Part shown: piece after piece, positions 15,271-22,766 of the stretch | How the letters are laid out: each line of letters begins with the position of its first letter | How positions within the stretch are numbered: the first letter of the stretch is position 1 | Origin: Microbacterium sp. H83 | Lineage (GTDB): Bacteria > Actinomycetota > Actinomycetes > Actinomycetales > Microbacteriaceae | Direction of reading: 5' to 3' | Length of the DNA stretch: 64,000 nt | Assembly (NCBI RefSeq): GCF_001650405.1 | Contig: NZ_LWCU01000014.1 | Span: forward strand, 160 to 64,159 | The notes under the pieces: model-generated | What the model was told of the DNA's origin: nothing | The model's database searches: none | Seen by the model: only the letters and a program-made list of their open reading frames with translations | Program-made: the position numbers and the translations under genes

Positions 15271-16317
15271 ATGACTGACCTGCGTGCCCTGTTCGGCATC
15301 GAGCATCCTGTCGTCCTCGGACCGTTCGGCGGCCTCTCCTCGGTCGCGCTCACGGCGGCCGTGAGCGAGGCGGGAGGGCTGGGCGGATACGGTCTGTACG
15401 GCTATGACGGCGACCGCATCCGCACCACGATCGCGGCCCTTCGTGAGGCGACGGCGCGACCGTTCGCCGTGAACCTCTGGCTGCCTCGCGGCGACGAGGT
15501 GGAGCCCAATCCACAGCACAGCGTCTTCGCGCAGGCGCTCCAGCCGTTCTACGAGGCGGTCGGTGTGCCGGTGCCCCCGCGCCCCGACCGCTATCTGCCG
15601 CCTCTCGACGAGCAGCTCGACGCGGTCTGGGAGGCCGCGCCGCCCGTGCTCAGCGTCGTGTTCGGCGTGCCGGGGTCCGAGATCATGGACGAGGCGCGCC
15701 GCCGCGGCATCCGGGTCGTGGGCACCGCCACCACCGTGGCGGAGGCCGTCGCCCTCGACGAGGCGGGGGTCGATGCGATCGTCGCGACCGGACTCGAGGC
15801 GGGCGGGCACCGCGTGTCGTTCCTGCGACCGGCCGAGGAGTCCCTGGTCGGCTCGGTCGCACTCGTTCCCCAGGTGGTGGATGCCGTCGGCGTGCCCGTG
15901 ATCGCCGCGGGCGGGATCGCCGACCGGCGCGGCGTCGCCGCCGCTTTCGCGCTCGGAGCGTCGGGCGTGCAGGTCGGCACCGCGTTCCTCGCGACCGAGG
16001 AGTCGGCGACGACCGACGGGCATCGCGATGCGATCCGCTCCACGGCGGCGGACGGCACCGTGCTCACGCGCGCGATGAGCGGCCGCCTGGCACGCGGAGC
16101 GCGCAACCGTGCGGTGCGGGCCATCGAGGCGAGCGGCACGATCGCGCCGTTCCCCATGCAGAACTGGCTCACCGGGAGGTTCCGCGCCGCGGCCGTCGAG
16201 CAGGGGCTCGGCGAGCTGCAGTCGCTGTGGATGGGGCAGGCGGCGTCGCTGGCACGCCACCGCACCGCCGCGGAGGTCTTCGCGGAGCTGCGGGCGGGCG
16301 TGCCGGAAGCCCGCTAG
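15271..16317 (+). CDS. Nitronate monooxygenase family flavoprotein
   Basis: A 348-residue FMN-binding TIM-barrel protein of the 2-nitropropane dioxygenase family. Landmarks are the early GPFGGLSSVALTAAVSEAGGLG, the GLEAGGHR segment that carries the active-site His, and PVIAAGGIADRRG with ASGVQVGTAFL near the FMN phosphate. It would oxidise toxic nitronates such as propionate 3-nitronate, or act on a related substrate. The gene stands alone between divergent and convergent neighbours, with its own leaderless promoter. Confidence 0.9.
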   Translation: MTDLRALFGIEHPVVLGPFGGLSSVALTAAVSEAGGLGGYGLYGYDGDRIRTTIAALREATARPFAVNLWLPRGDEVEPNPQHSVFAQALQPFYEAVGVPVPPRPDRYLPPLDEQLDAVWEAAPPVLSVVFGVPGSEIMDEARRRGIRVVGTATTVAEAVALDEAGVDAIVATGLEAGGHRVSFLRPAEESLVGSVALVPQVVDAVGVPVIAAGGIADRRGVAAAFALGASGVQVGTAFLATEESATTDGHRDAIRSTAADGTVLTRAMSGRLARGARNRAVRAIEASGTIAPFPMQNWLTGRFRAAAVEQGLGELQSLWMGQAASLARHRTAAEVFAELRAGVPEAR

Positions 16318-16319
16318 CC

Positions 16320-16335
16320 GCGGGCGCGCGCCCGC
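16320..16335. terminator. Perfect 16-nt palindrome at a convergent junction
   Basis: GCGGGCGCGCGCCCGC is fully self-complementary and starts 3 nt after the nitronate monooxygenase stop, facing the purU stop at 16344. It can act as a short bidirectional terminator. Confidence 0.6.
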
Positions 16336-16343
16336 AGGGGCGA

Positions 16344-17195
16344 CTAGAGGATGACGGTCGACCGGCCGTGCACGATCACGCGGTCCTCGGCATGCCACTG
16401 CACGGCGCGGGCGAGCACGAGGCGCTCGACGTCGGCCCCGCGGCGCTGCAGCTCGGCCGCGGACTCCGAGTGGGTGACCCGGGTGACGTCCTGCTCGATG
16501 ATCGGCCCCTCGTCGAGGTCGGCCGTGGCGTAATGCGCGGTCGCGCCGATGAGCTTCACGCCGCGGTCCTTGGCGCGCGCGTAGGGGTTCGCGCCGATGA
16601 AGGCCGGGAGGAAGGAGTGGTGGATGTTGATGACCGGCGCGCCGAGGCCCTCGATGAACCCGTCGGTGAGGATCTGCATGTACCGGGCGAGGACGACGAG
16701 ATCGACGTTGCCGCGCAGCAGCTCCAGCTGACGCTGCTCCATCGCCTCCTTGTCGCCGGACGGGATGTGCACGAACGGCACTCCGAACGAGCGCACCGCC
16801 TCGGCGAGGTCCGGGTGGTTCGAGACGACCATCGTGATGTCGATGTCGAGCTGCCCGCGCTGCGTGCGCCACAGCAGCTCCATGAGGCAGTGGTCGTACT
16901 TCGACACGAAGATGGCGACGCGCTTGCGGCGCGCGGTGTCGTGCAGCGACCACTCCATGCCGAAGCGGTCGGCCACGCCGGCGAGGTCGGCCTCGAGGGC
17001 CGGGCGCGCTGCGGAGAGTCCCGGAAGATGGATGACCGTGCGCTGGAAGAACCGTCCGCCCTCGGAATCGGTCGAGTGCTGGTCGAGCGAGATGATGTTC
17101 GCCCCGTGAGCGGCGAGCACGCCGGCGACGGCGGCGACGATGCCGGGCTGGTCGTCGCAGGCGATCAGCAGGCGGGCGGTATCGGGCTGGGGCAT
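16344..17195 (-). CDS. purU: Formyltetrahydrofolate deformylase
   Basis: A 283-residue enzyme that hydrolyses 10-formyl-THF to formate and THF, balancing one-carbon pools. Residues 1-90 are an ACT domain (LLIACDDQPGIVAAVAGVL) that senses glycine or methionine in known PurU. The catalytic formyltransferase-like domain has NIHHSFLPAF and HYATADLDEGPIIEQ, providing the Asn-His-Asp triad. AGGAG lies upstream of the ATG at 17195. The gene is divergent from the cation antiporter. Confidence 0.95.
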   Translation of the reverse strand: MPQPDTARLLIACDDQPGIVAAVAGVLAAHGANIISLDQHSTDSEGGRFFQRTVIHLPGLSAARPALEADLAGVADRFGMEWSLHDTARRKRVAIFVSKYDHCLMELLWRTQRGQLDIDITMVVSNHPDLAEAVRSFGVPFVHIPSGDKEAMEQRQLELLRGNVDLVVLARYMQILTDGFIEGLGAPVINIHHSFLPAFIGANPYARAKDRGVKLIGATAHYATADLDEGPIIEQDVTRVTHSESAAELQRRGADVERLVLARAVQWHAEDRVIVHGRSTVIL

Positions 17196-17268
17196 GGGGA
17201 CTCCTCGAGGGTGTGCATCGATTCTGCCGTGGATGCGACGACCGGGCGAATCGCGACCGCCGACTCGC

Positions 17269-17274
17269 TACTCT
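17269..17274 (+). promoter_or_regulatory. -10 element for antiporter gene
   Basis: TACTCT, 6 nt before the GTG at 17281; this spacing fixes the GTG as start. Confidence 0.55.
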
Positions 17275-17280
17275 GAGAGC

Positions 17281-18492
17281 GTGGACGCGGGCGACGTGGG
17301 ACTGGTGCTCATCCCGCTGCTCGCGGTCGCGGCGCCCCTTCTCGCACGCGGCATCCGCCCCGTGGTGCGCGTGCCCATCATCGTGTTCGAGCTCGTGCTC
17401 GGCATCGTGGCCGGCCCCGCGGTGCTCGGCTGGATCGAGCCGACGGACGTCCTCGACAAGCTCAGCGACTTCGGCCTGGCCATGCTGTTCTTCGTCGCGG
17501 GGTCGGAGATCGACTTCCGCGCGGTGTCGGGACGCCCGCTCGCCCGGGCGTCTCTGGGGTGGCTGGTCGGCGCCGTGCTCGGCATCGGCGTCGGACTCCT
17601 GCTCGCGCCGGGCGAGGGCATGGTCGTCATCGGGATAGCGCTGAGCTCGACCGCGCTCGGCACACTGATGCCGGTCCTCCGGGACGCCCGCGAGCTGGAC
17701 ACCCCGTTCGGGCGCGCGGTCACCGCGATCGGCGCCGCAGGCGAGTTCCTCCCGCTGATCGCGATCTCCGTCTTCCTCAGCACCCGCACCACGCCCATCG
17801 CCGCGGCCGTGCTGCTCGCCTTCGTCGCGCTCGCGGCGCTGGCGGTGCTCGTCGCCCGTCGGATGCCGCACGGCCCGCTGCACGCGTTCGTGCGGCTCAC
17901 GCTGCACACGTCCGAGCAGTTCGGAGTCCGCGTGGTCATGATGCTCGTCGCGGCCCTGGTGGGACTCAGCGTGCTCCTCGACCTCGACATGCTCCTCGGG
18001 GCGTTCGTCGCCGGAGCGGTGTGGCGCATCCTCATGGCGAGAGCGCCGCGGCGCGATGCCGACGCGGTGGAGAGCAAGGTCGAGGCGATCGCGTTCGGCC
18101 TGCTGGTGCCGATCTTCTTCCTGTACACCGGCGTCACCTTCGACCTCGGCGCGCTGCTGTCGTCGCAGACCGCGCTGCTCATGCTGCCCCTGTTCCTGGT
18201 GGCGCTGCTCGCGATCCGCGGATCGGCGGCGCAGCTGTCGGCGCCGTCCGGAGCGAGCCTCCGCGACCGCACGGCACTGGCGCTGCTCGCCGCCACCGGC
18301 CTGCCGATCATCGTCGCCGTCACCGCGATCGGCGTCGACCACGACATGATCGACAGCGGCATCGCGGCCGCGCTCGTCGGGGCGGGGATGCTGTCCGTGC
18401 TCGTCTTCCCCGTCGCGGGCATGATCGTCCGCGGCGACCGCGATCGTCTCGCGGCGCCGAGCGTCCGCACCGCGACCCCGGGGGAGCTGTGA
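17281..18492 (+). CDS. Cation:proton antiporter (CPA2/Kef-type membrane domain)
   Basis: A 403-residue protein of about twelve membrane spans matching the Na+/H+ exchanger fold. Conserved stretches are VPIIVFELVLGIVAGPAVLG, LAMLFFVAGSEIDF, SSTALGTLMPVL and LLVPIFFLYTGVTFD. It lacks the C-terminal TrkA-N/RCK domain seen in full KefB/KefC, so gating differs. It exchanges K+ or Na+ for protons across the cytoplasmic membrane. The GTG start is set by the upstream TACTCT; the next gene overlaps its stop as GTGA and forms an operon with it. Confidence 0.88.
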   Translation: MDAGDVGLVLIPLLAVAAPLLARGIRPVVRVPIIVFELVLGIVAGPAVLGWIEPTDVLDKLSDFGLAMLFFVAGSEIDFRAVSGRPLARASLGWLVGAVLGIGVGLLLAPGEGMVVIGIALSSTALGTLMPVLRDARELDTPFGRAVTAIGAAGEFLPLIAISVFLSTRTTPIAAAVLLAFVALAALAVLVARRMPHGPLHAFVRLTLHTSEQFGVRVVMMLVAALVGLSVLLDLDMLLGAFVAGAVWRILMARAPRRDADAVESKVEAIAFGLLVPIFFLYTGVTFDLGALLSSQTALLMLPLFLVALLAIRGSAAQLSAPSGASLRDRTALALLAATGLPIIVAVTAIGVDHDMIDSGIAAALVGAGMLSVLVFPVAGMIVRGDRDRLAAPSVRTATPGEL

Positions 18493-18947
18493 CCACCGCA
18501 TCCGATCTGCTCGCGGCAGCCGTGCGCGACCTCGCCGGACTCCCCAAGGAGGGGCTCGGCGAGCAGCGCGACTCGCGGTGGCGCGGCACGCGCATCGTTC
18601 GCGTCGGCGAGGCCTGGCATCTCGGCGTGCTGCTGCTGACCGAGACCCACGTGCTGGCCACGTCGGAGGTGCTGCGGGCGGCGGAGCCGGGACGACGCGG
18701 CTACACCGCCGAGTCCGCGCGCGAGCGCGCCGAGCGCCGGGCGCTCGCGCTGCGCGGCGGATTCGCCGAGGGAGAGGTCGCCCATGTCGGGTGGACGGTC
18801 GTCGATGTCGAGGCCGTCGATGCCGGGGGTGCCTCGGGGCCCCTGGCGTCGATCGACGGCGTGCCGTCGGTGCGCTGGAGCACGGCGGGCGGCTGGATGC
18901 CGTTGGAGGCATACCTCCGCGAACGCGTGTCGCTTCTCCGCGGCTGA
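18489..18947 (+). CDS. Uncharacterised 152-residue protein coupled to the antiporter
   Basis: The GTG start overlaps the antiporter stop (GTGA). The protein is soluble and compact, with charged segments SRWRGTRIVRVGEAWHLGV, an Arg/Ala-rich helix (RERAERRALALRGGF) and a C-terminal WMPLEAYLRERVSLL. I do not recognise the family and no catalytic motif stands out. Co-translation with the antiporter suggests a cytoplasmic partner or regulator, but this is only positional evidence. Confidence 0.72.
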   Translation: MTTASDLLAAAVRDLAGLPKEGLGEQRDSRWRGTRIVRVGEAWHLGVLLLTETHVLATSEVLRAAEPGRRGYTAESARERAERRALALRGGFAEGEVAHVGWTVVDVEAVDAGGASGPLASIDGVPSVRWSTAGGWMPLEAYLRERVSLLRG

Positions 18948-18980
18948 CGTCGTCGGCACGTGCCCAGGCCGCGAGCACGT

Positions 18981-19016
18981 GCTCAGGCGCCGGCGAGTGC
19001 TCAGGCGCCGGCGAGT
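18981..19016 (+). repeat. 18-bp tandem repeat between convergent genes
   Basis: GCTCAGGCGCCGGCGAGT occurs twice in tandem (18981-18998, 18999-19016), and a third partial copy runs into the stop codon of the amidotransferase gene. Minisatellite-like; length may vary between strains. Confidence 0.75.
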
Positions 19017-19018
19017 GC

Positions 19019-19738
19019 TCAGGCCGCGAACGTCTCCGCGAAGCGCCGGAGCAGCGCGGCGCCCTCGGTGACCGACGCCGAGAGCACCTGGCCCTGCACG
19101 GCGTCGAATTCCTCGGGGTCGAAGTACCCGGTCGAGCGGTAGAACGTCATCCGGTCCGCGAAGTCGCGCGGCGTCGGCTCGGGGTGGAACTGCGCGGCGT
19201 ACAGATGGGTGCCCACGCGGTAGGCCTGCACGGGACACGCGGCGTTCGTCGCGAGCAGCACCGCGCCGTCCGGCACGCCGACCGCGCTCTCCTTGTGCGC
19301 CGTGAAGACGGTGAGTGCGGGCGAGCTCGGACCGAAGACCGGATCGGCGGCTCCTGCCTCGGTCGTCTCGATCACGGTGGCGCTCGCCGACTCCGGGGTG
19401 TCGGATGTCACCTCGCCGCCGAGCATGCGCGTCACGACGCCGATGCTGAAGCAGGTGAAGAACGCGGCGATGTCACGGTCTATGGCGCTCTGCGCCAGGC
19501 GCTGCAGGTCGGCCTCGACCCGCAGCTGCTCGGATGACTTGTGCGCGTCGCTGACGTTGAACGGCGAGCCGCCCACCACGACGCCCCGATAGCGGGCGAG
19601 GCGTGCCGGATCGAGGCGCTCGCTGAGCAGGTCCAGGCGGTCGACGACGTCGACGCCGAGCGCTCGACGGAACGAGGCGTGCTCGGCATCCGCTGCCCCG
19701 AGCTCGGGGCGGACGCAGACGTAGAGAAGCGAGACCAC
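19019..19738 (-). CDS. Class I glutamine amidotransferase-like protein
   Basis: A 239-residue stand-alone GATase1 protein (GuaA-like). The catalytic Cys is in FFTCFSIG, where the usual GxCxGxQ nucleophile elbow is altered; the His-Glu pair is in AAQFHPEPTP. VVVGGSPFNVSD corresponds to the oxyanion strand. Such proteins either hydrolyse glutamine for an unknown partner or act on gamma-glutamyl compounds. The GTG start at 19738 is fixed by TAGAAT with a 6-nt spacer. Confidence 0.85.
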   Translation of the reverse strand: MVSLLYVCVRPELGAADAEHASFRRALGVDVVDRLDLLSERLDPARLARYRGVVVGGSPFNVSDAHKSSEQLRVEADLQRLAQSAIDRDIAAFFTCFSIGVVTRMLGGEVTSDTPESASATVIETTEAGAADPVFGPSSPALTVFTAHKESAVGVPDGAVLLATNAACPVQAYRVGTHLYAAQFHPEPTPRDFADRMTFYRSTGYFDPEEFDAVQGQVLSASVTEGAALLRRFAETFAA

Positions 19739-19744
19739 CTCGAG

Positions 19745-19750
19745 ATTCTA
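19745..19750 (-). promoter_or_regulatory. -10 element for amidotransferase gene
   Basis: TAGAAT on the minus strand, 6 nt before the GTG at 19738. Confidence 0.55.
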
Positions 19751-19782
19751 ACGAGCGGACGCGCGGTCTCCTGCCGCGCGCG

Positions 19783-20520
19783 TCATCGCGACGAGTTCGC
19801 CGTGCGCCCGCGCACGATGCCCACGAAGGTGTCGACGTCGGGTGTGGTGCGATCCCGCGGCCACGCCAGGGCGACCGTGGAGGTCGGGCCGTCGACGAGG
19901 ACGCGGTGCTCGGCGTCCTTGCGGTGGTGCGCCCGCGCGAGCGACATCGGCACGACGACGATCCCCACGCCCGACGCGGCCGTCGCGATGGCCTCCTCGG
20001 TCGTGAGCAAGTCGAAGGCGGCGGGCGTCGTGCCCGGGAGGTCAGCGCCGCGCAGCGCGTCGTCGGACAGCCCGATCACGATCTCGCCGGCCAGGTCCGC
20101 GACCGTCAGCTCGTTGGCGGCGAGGAGATGCGAGTCGATCGCCGCGACGACGACCGTCGTCTCCTCGTACAGCGGGATCACGTGCAGGGCGTCGTCGTCG
20201 AGGGGCAGACGCACGAGAGCGGCGTCCACCTCGTCGAGCGCCTGTCGCTGATCCGCGACGGCGAGGGGCACGAGCTCGAGCGGCACGCGCGGCATCCTCT
20301 GCTTCCACGCGTCGATCCACTTGCCGGGGGTGGCACCGGGGATCGCGCCGAGGCGGAACGTGCGCGGCTGCTCGGGCTCGGCCTCGGGGGCGTCGAACAC
20401 GACTTTGGCCGTCTTCTTCGCGGGCTTCGGCGGCGGGAACCGCTCGGCCGGCGCCGCCTTGTTCCGGCGCACCGGCCCGCCTCTGCCGGCGCGCGCCGGT
20501 CGTCGTCCCTGAGTCGCCAT
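19783..20520 (-). CDS. LysR-type substrate-binding domain protein lacking the DNA-binding domain
   Basis: A 245-residue protein. From about residue 53 (TFRLGAIPGATPGKWI) it follows the LysR effector-binding fold, with strands VDAALVRLPLD, HVIPLYEETTVVV and ASGVGIVVVPMSLARAH. In place of the usual winged helix-turn-helix there are about 45 Arg/Lys/Pro/Ala-rich residues. The TACCCT at 20527-20532 fixes the ATG at 20520, so the helix-turn-helix is truly absent. It may bind a small molecule without binding DNA in the usual way, or bind nucleic acid by the basic tail. No cognate operon is apparent. Confidence 0.82.
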   Translation of the reverse strand: MATQGRRPARAGRGGPVRRNKAAPAERFPPPKPAKKTAKVVFDAPEAEPEQPRTFRLGAIPGATPGKWIDAWKQRMPRVPLELVPLAVADQRQALDEVDAALVRLPLDDDALHVIPLYEETTVVVAAIDSHLLAANELTVADLAGEIVIGLSDDALRGADLPGTTPAAFDLLTTEEAIATAASGVGIVVVPMSLARAHHRKDAEHRVLVDGPTSTVALAWPRDRTTPDVDTFVGIVRGRTANSSR

Positions 20521-20526
20521 AGGGCA

Positions 20527-20532
20527 AGGGTA
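20527..20532 (-). promoter_or_regulatory. -10 element for LysR-like gene
   Basis: TACCCT on the minus strand, 6 nt before the ATG at 20520. Confidence 0.5.
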
Positions 20533-20550
20533 CCTGCGGCGGGCGCGGTC

Positions 20551-20958
20551 TCAGGCTGCCAGCCAGAGACCCTTCGGGTTGGTCGCGATCGTCAGACCGG
20601 CGGCCACCGTCTCGTCGTCGCCGATGCGCGCACCGCGGACGATGCGGGCTCCCGCTCCGACCTCCGTGCGGACGCCGATGTGCGCGCCGTCGCCGACCGC
20701 CGCACCCTGGCCGATGTGCGCGTGCGCGTCGATGTGCGCGTTGTCGCCGATCACGGCATCCGGTTCGATCCATGCGCCGCGGGCGATGGTCGCCCCGGCG
20801 CCGACGCGTGCGCCGGGTTCGATGTAGGCGCCCGCTTCGATGTGCGCCTTCGGATGGACCTTCGCGCCGTGCGCGACGAGACCGCGACCGTTGGCGTGCT
20901 TGCGGTACCGCAGCGTGGCGCCCTGGTCGTTCTCGATGTCGACGTAGTTCTTTCCCAC
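20551..20958 (-). CDS. Hexapeptide-repeat (left-handed beta-helix) protein
   Basis: A 135-residue protein built of about eight consecutive hexapeptide repeats (AHIEAG, AYIEPG, ARVGAG, ATIARG, and so on), the fold of LpxA-type acyltransferases and gamma-carbonic anhydrases. It has no clear transferase domain outside the helix and lacks the His triad of gamma-carbonic anhydrase in a recognisable position. The GTG start at 20958 (GKNYVDIEN) is chosen because GGGAGG lies just upstream; the frame is open further but unsupported. The role is unknown. Confidence 0.8.
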   Translation of the reverse strand: MGKNYVDIENDQGATLRYRKHANGRGLVAHGAKVHPKAHIEAGAYIEPGARVGAGATIARGAWIEPDAVIGDNAHIDAHAHIGQGAAVGDGAHIGVRTEVGAGARIVRGARIGDDETVAAGLTIATNPKGLWLAA

Positions 20959-21094
20959 GATTCCTCCCGTGTTCCGGAGTTCCCCGGATATATCAACAAC
21001 CACGGGCAGGGTGGATTCATTCCCGAGCATGAATGCCGGAGTGGGGTCGGCGACGGGCGACGGGCAACGGGCGGCGGATGCGAGCGGATGCGTG

Positions 21095-21868
21095 TCAGCG
21101 CTGGCAGACCGGACACCAGAAGGTGATCCGCTCGCGCGTCGGGTCGGCGCCCTGCTCGCCGCGCCGGATGAGCGTCCCGCAGCGCCGGCAGGGGCGGCCG
21201 GCGCGACCGTAGACCCACGTCCCCTGACCGGGCCTGTCGACGCCGGTGAAGGTGCGATGACGGCGATCGCGGTTGGCGCGGATCGTGCGCACGCCGAGGT
21301 CGAGCAGAGCGGTGACGTCGACCTCGGGCGCCGGGGTCGTCGGGAGGACCCCGCGGAGGAACAGGAGCTCGGCGGCGTACTCGTTGCCGAAGCCCGCGAC
21401 GTTGCGCTGATCGAGCAGAGCGACGTGGATGCTGCGGTCGTCGGCGTGCAGCCGGCGTGCCGCCTCCTCCGCGTCCCAGTCGGGGCCGAGGGGATCCGGA
21501 CCGAGGTACCCGACGAGCTGCTCCTCGTCCCGCGTCGGCACGACCTCGATCTCCGCGAGGTCGATGCCGACGGCGTCGCGTACGGCGGTGCCGACGATCG
21601 CCCGCACCTTGAAGGCCGGATGCCGCCAGCGCTCGCCCTGCCGGTACGTGAGCCAGGCGCCGTCCATGCGCAGATGGGAATGCAGTGTGCTGTCGCCGAT
21701 GCGCAGCAGCAGATGCTTGCCGCGCGGAACCGACGCGACGATCGGCTGCCCGGTCAGATCGACCGTCGCGAACCGCGGCACGCGCAGGTCGAAGCGGGTC
21801 ACCTCGGCGCCCACCAGCGCCTCCTCGAGTCGGCGAGCGGTGCGGAAGACGGTGTCGCCCTCGGGCAT
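21095..21868 (-). CDS. nei: Fpg/Nei-family DNA glycosylase
   Basis: A 257-residue base-excision repair enzyme. The mature N-terminus PEGDTVFRTARRL provides the catalytic Pro and Glu used for beta/delta-elimination. A helix-two-turn-helix region includes NVAGFGNEYAAELLF, and the C-terminal zinc finger is CRRCGTLI...FWCPVC. PEGDT at the start is typical of actinobacterial Nei (oxidised pyrimidines) rather than Fpg (PELPE). The ATG overlaps the stop of the upstream EI24 gene (ATGA), so both are one operon. Confidence 0.93.
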   Translation of the reverse strand: MPEGDTVFRTARRLEEALVGAEVTRFDLRVPRFATVDLTGQPIVASVPRGKHLLLRIGDSTLHSHLRMDGAWLTYRQGERWRHPAFKVRAIVGTAVRDAVGIDLAEIEVVPTRDEEQLVGYLGPDPLGPDWDAEEAARRLHADDRSIHVALLDQRNVAGFGNEYAAELLFLRGVLPTTPAPEVDVTALLDLGVRTIRANRDRRHRTFTGVDRPGQGTWVYGRAGRPCRRCGTLIRRGEQGADPTRERITFWCPVCQR

Positions 21869-22677
21869 CAGGGACGCCTCTCGGGAGGGGGAGGGGGAGG
21901 GGGCGAGAGAGTCGGCGACGCCGCGGGAGCCGGCGGCGTCGTCGTGCGCGCTCGCTGCATCATGGAGCGCGCGAGCATCGTGGATCCGGCGACCGCGGCC
22001 GGCATGACCACCACTGCACCGCCCGGGATCAGGAAGCACAGCTGGGTCGCCACACCGAATCCGAGCACGCGCGCCCTGCTCGCCGAGAAGAGCGCGGCGC
22101 GGTCGAGTGGAGTGAGGTCGCGCGCGTCGAAGGCGCGTCCGGTGAGCTCGCGGGCGAGGAGCCGGCCCGTCAGGGTCACGCCGAGCACAGCCCCGACGGC
22201 GCCGCCGACGAGGGGCACGAAGCCGACGAGCAGCACCACGACGGCGACGAGGACACCGAGCAGCACGAGGCGGATGCCCTCGCCCACGGCGGACCAGAAT
22301 CCGCCGCCGTCGGTCGCGGGCGCATCGCCGAGGTCGGTCTCGACCGCACGCCAGATGCGCTGGTAGAACGGGTCTCCGATCGCGAGGGCGAGGGCGCTGA
22401 AGACGGCGCTCGCCAGTGCCAGCGCCGCCACGAAGACGACGAGGCTCACCGCGCCGCGGAAGAGGCCGCGCCAGGGGTCGAGCCAGCCGTCGGCGAACGG
22501 CGTGGCCCAGTCCGAGATCGCGGGCAGCGACAGGGCCAGCGGCACGAGAGCCGCGGCGAGCAGCAGCGCGGCGATGACGGCGGGCACGAGGCCAAGGGCC
22601 ATGAGGCCGGGACGGCGACGCCACGTGCCGAAACCCCGCAGCAGCATCCGGACACCCGTGAAGAACTCCCCGATCAT
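21868..22677 (-). CDS. EI24 domain membrane protein (CysZ-like)
   Basis: A 269-residue protein with four to six hydrophobic segments. It has the EI24/CysZ features PGLMALGLVPAVIAALLL near the N-terminus, IGDPFYQRIWRAVE in the middle, and ALFSASRARVLGFG later. CysZ in other bacteria imports sulfate, but many EI24 proteins are uncharacterised. The tail is Pro-rich, from a GGGGGA-type repeat on the plus strand. The ATG is set by TAGGCT with a 6-nt spacer; nei overlaps its stop. Confidence 0.82.
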   Translation of the reverse strand: MIGEFFTGVRMLLRGFGTWRRRPGLMALGLVPAVIAALLLAAALVPLALSLPAISDWATPFADGWLDPWRGLFRGAVSLVVFVAALALASAVFSALALAIGDPFYQRIWRAVETDLGDAPATDGGGFWSAVGEGIRLVLLGVLVAVVVLLVGFVPLVGGAVGAVLGVTLTGRLLARELTGRAFDARDLTPLDRAALFSASRARVLGFGVATQLCFLIPGGAVVVMPAAVAGSTMLARSMMQRARTTTPPAPAASPTLSPPPPPPPERRP

Positions 22678-22683
22678 GCGTCC

Positions 22684-22689
22684 AGCCTA
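22684..22689 (-). promoter_or_regulatory. -10 element for EI24-nei operon
   Basis: TAGGCT on the minus strand, 6 nt before the ATG at 22677. The preceding 22705-22745 segment holds short imperfect GGTCCTGCTC repeats of no evident role. Confidence 0.6.
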
Positions 22690-22766
22690 GGAGCACAGCG
22701 AAGCGCCCTGCTCGAGGTCCTGCTCCAGGTCCTGCTCCGCGACGACGACAGCATCGGTCGCGCTGT

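Noticed and set aside
14902..18978. 1358-codon minus-strand open frame
   Set aside because: It is a shadow of several plus- and minus-strand genes in a GC-rich sequence. Only its last 90 codons (DUF6412) are real; the rest is Arg/Ala-rich without domains.
18981..19016. CRISPR-like repeat
   Set aside because: Two adjacent 18-bp copies with no spacers and no cas genes; simple tandem repeat.
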